Part shown: positions 36,810 through 40,028 of the stretch, in pieces
Numbering within the stretch: the first letter of the stretch is position 1
Layout: each line of letters starts with the position of its first letter
Assembly (NCBI RefSeq): GCF_002895485.1
Contig: NZ_AZRK01000015.1
Span: 1 to 40,028, forward strand
Source: Petrotoga sp. 9PWA.NaAc.5.4
GTDB lineage: Bacteria > Thermotogota > Thermotogae > Petrotogales > Petrotogaceae
Direction of reading: 5' to 3'
DNA: 40,028 nt
Notes under the pieces: model-generated
Told to the model about the DNA's origin: nothing
The model's input: the letters and a program-made list of their open reading frames with translations, nothing else
Database searches by the model: none
Translations under genes and position numbers: made by a program

Positions 36810-37543
36810 TTTCTGGATACCTCCTCGAGCATCTTGTTTTTATGATTTAATAGCATTTAAGGTGATTATGAGGTGCTTGCATACAAAATAAGAATATGTG
36901 AAACAAGGACAACTTTCTTGTAATGTAATAAATTTAAATGTTATTAAATGTTACAATCAAAATATGATAAAAAAGTAAACAAAGTGGATTTTTTATGATA
37001 CAATGTAAATTAGATTGATTACTTTTTTATTAAGAAACTACATAATTAACTTTCGTAAATATAACTTAAAATGAAATTGTGTTATTTCCTAACAAGATGT
37101 TATGAAATATAAAAGATGCGATTTTCTAAAAATTCAAAAGGCTTCCATATTTTTTGAGAGATTTTGTAAGATCTTTTAAAAAATGCTTCTATGTATAGTC
37201 AAAATAAAAATCATTATAATTTTGCTTAAGGGTCATGCGTTGAGTTTAATAATGATTCTTTAGAAAATTTTATATTAAAAGTTTCAATTGAAAAGGTAGA
37301 AGAAAAAAGAATAGACATGTACAAGAAAAATGTAAGACTTTGTTTATAACCATGTACTACTACTACCTTTATACCAACATAATAAATAAAAAAAGAGTGT
37401 CTCGTTATCAAGGCAAAAAATTAACTTAAGACCGCACAGTTTAATGAATTAAATAGAATATTTTGGAAAAATGGGATTTTCTTATTTTTTTGCAATAACA
37501 GGGGGTCAGGCTGGTACATTAGTATAATTAAGAGGAGATAAAA
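36810..37543. other. Gene-poor AT-rich region with a possible coding remnant
   Basis: No convincing gene is present. The plus-strand frame 37230-37349 reads coding-like (FNNDSLENFILKVSIEKVEE and on to a stop) but has no start or ribosome-binding site, so it may be the tail of a decayed gene. The overlapping minus-strand frame looks spurious. TATAAT at 37523-37528, just before the lipoprotein gene, is a possible -10, but no -35 at the right distance is seen. Confidence 0.35.
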
Positions 37544-37843
37544 ATGGGAAAAAGGCGAATACTTTTATTTAGTATAGTAGTATCTGTTCTTTTTTTACTT
37601 GTAGGATGTATACCTTCTGAAACGAATACTAACAATCCACGTGATTCACTCAAATGGAGGTATAAGACAGACTCTTGGATTGCTTCAAGCCCAGCGATAG
37701 GCAGTGATGGAACTATATATGTGGGATCATTTGATAATTATCTCTATGCGATACAAGGAGAAAGTGAGGGGTTAGCAGACACATCTTGGCCGAAATTTAG
37801 AAAGAACAACAGAAATACAGGTAATTATGATGCTGCTGAATAA
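37544..37843 (+). CDS. Mini lipoprotein with a single PQQ-like propeller blade
   Basis: This 99-aa protein has a lipoprotein signal, MGKRRILLFSIVVSVLFLLV ending with Gly-Cys (Cys22 is the lipid anchor). After a short linker comes one blade (SLKWRYKTDSWIASSPAIGS, then DGTIYVGSFDNYLYAI) and the tail SEGLADTSWPKFRKNNRNTG. Blade and tail are nearly identical in DNA sequence to the last repeat and tail of the large protein starting at 38343. One blade cannot form a closed propeller, so this is probably a deletion product of a once larger gene. AGAGGAG precedes ATG 37544, and a terminator follows. Confidence 0.75.
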   Translation: MGKRRILLFSIVVSVLFLLVGCIPSETNTNNPRDSLKWRYKTDSWIASSPAIGSDGTIYVGSFDNYLYAIQGESEGLADTSWPKFRKNNRNTGNYDAAE

Positions 37844-37859
37844 GTTTGTTTATATTATA

Positions 37860-37888
37860 CAGGAATGTTATACACATTCCTGTTTTTT
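37860..37888 (+). terminator. Intrinsic terminator after mini lipoprotein
   Basis: A 9-bp stem CAGGAATGT/ACATTCCTG (37860-37868 with 37874-37882), a 5-nt loop and six Ts. It lies 16 nt after the stop codon. Confidence 0.9.
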
Positions 37889-37959
37889 CTTTAGTAAATT
37901 GGTAACATTAAACCTGAAAGCAAATATTGAATATTATAGTCAACCATTATAGCTGTTAG

Positions 37960-38327
37960 ATAAAGAGGAGAAAGAACAAATAAAAAACAATGATTTATTC
38001 TATTGATACTTTTGATTGTTTTTGTTTTATCAGGATGTATTTTTAGAACAACAACTGAAGAAGAAAAAACTCTTTTTATTCCTAATATTTTCAAGATTCA
38101 GTGAAAAAGAAATTGATAAAAAAGAAGATAAACTTCAACTATCTAAAAAGGTTGAAAATATCTTTAGTTCTATACCAGAGGATTCAAACTTTTGGAAAAA
38201 AGAACAGACTATAAAACCAGATGGTTATAATGTTTATCTTAATAAAACTTTTATATTTTTTATTAATTTTATTTTATACTTTAAAAATGAAGCGGACAAG
38301 TACCGAAATCGAAAAAATTATTCTTAA
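37960..38327 (+). pseudogene. Decayed lipoprotein gene
   Basis: A ribosome-binding-like AAAGAGGAG (about 37963) is followed not by ATG but by AATAAAAAACAATGA. In that frame, after a TGA, codons 37994-38101 read FILLILLIVFVLSGC, a clear lipoprotein signal with lipobox, then IFRTTTEEEKTLF and a stop at 38102-38104. The +1 frame continues plausibly as RFSEKEIDKKEDKLQLSKKV, then ENIFSSIPEDSNFWKK, to 38327. A lost start, an in-frame stop and a frameshift together suggest a pseudogene. A sequencing error could explain one of these but hardly all three. Confidence 0.5.
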
Positions 38328-38342
38328 AAAGGGGTGATTTTT

Positions 38343-40028
38343 GTGAAGAGTAAGGTCAAAAAAAGTATTTTATTTTTAATTGTTTCTTGTCTAAGTATTT
38401 TTTCTATTGCTTTTGCAATTAATGTTAGTGCTATGACTAACAATCCACCATCATGGCAAAGAATACCAGATCAAAATATAAAAGTAGGAGAAAGAGTAAG
38501 TATAAACCTATTAAATTACGCAAGTGATCCAGATGGAGAACAATTAACATTTGAAATAATCACAGGTGAAGGGAATATAAGTGGAAGTACATACACATAC
38601 AGTGGAGAATCAGAAGGAAGAGAAAGAGTAACAATAAGGGCAAAAGATACAAAGGGAGCATATACTAATACATCATTTGTAATTAATGTTAGTTCTGGAA
38701 ATCAAAGTGGTTCGCTCAAATGGAGGTATGAAACTGGCTCTGGGATTGATTTATCAAGCCCAGCGATAGGCAGTGATGGAACTATATATGTGGGATCAGT
38801 GGATAATTATCTCTATGCGATAAACCCAGATGGTTCACTCAAATGGAAGTATAAGACAGACTATTGGATTACTTCAAGCCCAGCGATAGGCAGTGATGGA
38901 ACTATATATGTGGGATCATTGGATAGTTATCTCTATACTATAAACCCGGATGGTTCACTCAAATGGAAGTATAAGACAGACGATGGGATTACTTCAAGCC
39001 CAGCGATAGGCAGTGATGGAACTATATATGTGGGATCATTGGATAGTTATCTCTATACTATAAACCCGGATGGTTCACTCCAATGGAAGTATAAGACAGA
39101 CTATTGGATTTTCTCAAGCCCAGCGATAGGCAGTGATGGAACTATATATGTGGGATCATATGATAGTTATCTCTATGCGATAAACCCAGATGGTTCACTC
39201 AAATGGAGGTATAAGACAGACTATTGGATTGCTTCAAGCCCAGCGATGGGTAGTGATGGAACTATATATGTGGGATCAGGGGATTATTATCTCTATGCGA
39301 TAAACCCAGATGGTTCACTCCAATGGAAGTATAAGACAGACGATGAGATTTCTTCAAGCCCAGCAATAGGGAGTGATGGAACTATATATGTGGGATCAGA
39401 GGATAATTATCTCTATGCAATAAACCCAAATGGTTCACTCAAATGGAAGTATAAGACAGAAGATGGGATTTCTTCAAGCCCAGTAATAGGGAGTGATGGA
39501 ACTATATATGTGGGATCAGAGGATAATTATCTCTATGCAATAAACCCAGATGGTTCACTCAAATGGAAGTATAAGACAGACGATTGGATTTCTTCAAGTC
39601 CAGCGATAGGTAGTGATGGAACTATATATGTGGGATCATATGATAGTTATCTCTATGCGATAAACCCAGATGGTTCACTCAAATGGAAGTATAAGACAGA
39701 CTATTGGATTACTTCAAGCCCAGCGATAGGCAGTGATGGAACTATATATGTGGGATCAGGGGATAGTTATCTCTATGCGATACAAGGAGAAAGTGAGGGG
39801 TTAGCAGACACATCTTGGCCAAAATTTAGAAATAACAACAGAAATACAGGTGCAATTAATGTTAGCGCTATGACTAACAATCCACCATCATGGCAAAGAA
39901 TACCAGATCAAAATATAAAAGTAGGAGAAAGAGTAAGTATAAACCTATTAAATTATGCAAGTGATCCAGATGGAGAACAATTAACATTTGAAATAATTAC
40001 AGGTGAAGGGAATATAAGTGGAAGTACA
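38343..40028 (+). CDS. Large secreted protein with Ig/cadherin-like and PQQ-like propeller repeats (3' end outside window)
   Basis: There are 562 codons to the window edge without a stop. GTG 38343 has AAGGGGTGA 6 nt upstream. Residues 1-25 are a signal peptide (cleavage after AFA). Residues 25-122 form an Ig/cadherin-like domain (PPSWQRIPDQNIKVGERVSI, DPDGEQLTFEI). Nine PQQ-like blades follow (123 to about 483): the first has 41 residues, the others 40, pattern SLKWKYKTD..I.SSPAIGSD, then GTIYVGS.D.YLYAINPDG. The tail ADTSWPKFRNNNRNTG leads into a second Ig copy at residue 504. It is probably a surface or periplasmic binding protein; ligand unknown. Confidence 0.88.
   Translation, partial: MKSKVKKSILFLIVSCLSIFSIAFAINVSAMTNNPPSWQRIPDQNIKVGERVSINLLNYASDPDGEQLTFEIITGEGNISGSTYTYSGESEGRERVTIRAKDTKGAYTNTSFVINVSSGNQSGSLKWRYETGSGIDLSSPAIGSDGTIYVGSVDNYLYAINPDGSLKWKYKTDYWITSSPAIGSDGTIYVGSLDSYLYTINPDGSLKWKYKTDDGITSSPAIGSDGTIYVGSLDSYLYTINPDGSLQWKYKTDYWIFSSPAIGSDGTIYVGSYDSYLYAINPDGSLKWRYKTDYWIASSPAMGSDGTIYVGSGDYYLYAINPDGSLQWKYKTDDEISSSPAIGSDGTIYVGSEDNYLYAINPNGSLKWKYKTEDGISSSPVIGSDGTIYVGSEDNYLYAINPDGSLKWKYKTDDWISSSPAIGSDGTIYVGSYDSYLYAINPDGSLKWKYKTDYWITSSPAIGSDGTIYVGSGDSYLYAIQGESEGLADTSWPKFRNNNRNTGAINVSAMTNNPPSWQRIPDQNIKVGERVSINLLNYASDPDGEQLTFEIITGEGNISGST
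38415..38591 (+). repeat. Ig-like module direct repeat, first copy (second copy at 39852-40028)
   Basis: 177 bp are repeated 1437 bp downstream, cut by the window edge. Only three differences are seen: AGT/AGC, TAC/TAT and ATC/ATT, all synonymous third-position changes. Both copies begin at GCAATTAATGTTAG; ATTAATGTTAG also occurs at the end of the first Ig domain (about 38683), a likely recombination joint. Confidence 0.93.
38709..39791 (+). repeat. Nine tandem ~120-bp PQQ-blade repeats
   Basis: Repeat 1 spans 38709-38831 (123 bp); repeats 2-9 start every 120 bp from 38832 to 39672. The block AGTGATGGAACTATATATGT and its surroundings is invariant in all nine. Differences cluster at a few codons. 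The near identity shows recent amplification or gene conversion. The same unit occurs once in the gene at 37544. Confidence 0.95.

Noticed and set aside
37226-37411. Minus-strand 61-aa open frame
   Set aside because: No ribosome-binding site, odd composition, and the opposite strand looks more coding-like.
38016-38327. Intact 103-aa protein
   Set aside because: Its first ~25 residues are the wrong frame of a lipoprotein signal sequence; the locus is better read as a decayed gene.

Overview
The window looks like chromosomal DNA of a Thermotogota bacterium close to Petrotoga. The evidence is strongly AT-rich coding sequence, an encapsulin very similar to the Thermotoga maritima shell protein paired with an encapsulated ferritin, hrcA-grpE-dnaJ without dnaK, a MurE with DDPK instead of the meso-DAP motif DNPR, and a DHH-CBS-nucleotidyltransferase fusion. 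The genus is an inference.

Layout. 1-96: start of an Rpn-type nuclease gene running off the left edge. 97-1151: AT-rich gene-free stretch with a five-copy 21-bp tandem repeat. 1152-2516: dnaA. 2574-3983 (minus): encapsulin and its ferritin cargo. 4532-14314 (minus): a long, tightly packed run, hrcA, grpE, dnaJ, yitT, corC-like, cdd, nudF, gltX, cysS, cheX, with a CIRCE operator and a sigma-A-type promoter in front of hrcA. 14699-23288 (plus): a peptidoglycan/division operon murE-murF-mraY-murD-ftsW-murG-murC, mostly overlapping. 23374-23636: tRNA-Glu, tRNA-Val and tRNA-Phe with a promoter and strong terminator. 23919-26579: DHH-CBS-CCA/poly(A) polymerase fusion. 26591-29019 (minus): SRP RNA, an RsmC-like methyltransferase and two ECF-transporter ATPases. 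29179-34232 (plus): a YtrA-like GntR regulator and two ABC-2 export systems. 34794-36347: secreted alpha/beta hydrolase. 36528-40028: a small unknown gene, a mini PQQ-blade lipoprotein, a decayed lipoprotein and the start of a large secreted protein built from Ig/cadherin-like and nearly identical PQQ-like propeller repeats.

The most unusual structure is a dispersed intergenic element. It is bracketed by inverted CTTTAGAAAT/ATTTCTAAAG ends, carries zero to four internal units of about 117-155 bp each with two small hairpins, and ends in a conserved leader just upstream of a gene's ribosome-binding site. It occurs before encapsulin, the ferritin, grpE, murE, the second ABC exporter and the hydrolase, and a leader-only remnant lies before the CCA enzyme. 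It always points the same way as the downstream gene. One hairpin shows a G-C to C-G exchange between loci. This looks like a MITE-type element whose RNA form may matter for neighbouring genes.

No tool was run: homology statements come from recognising motifs, and start codons were chosen by eye from ribosome-binding sites.
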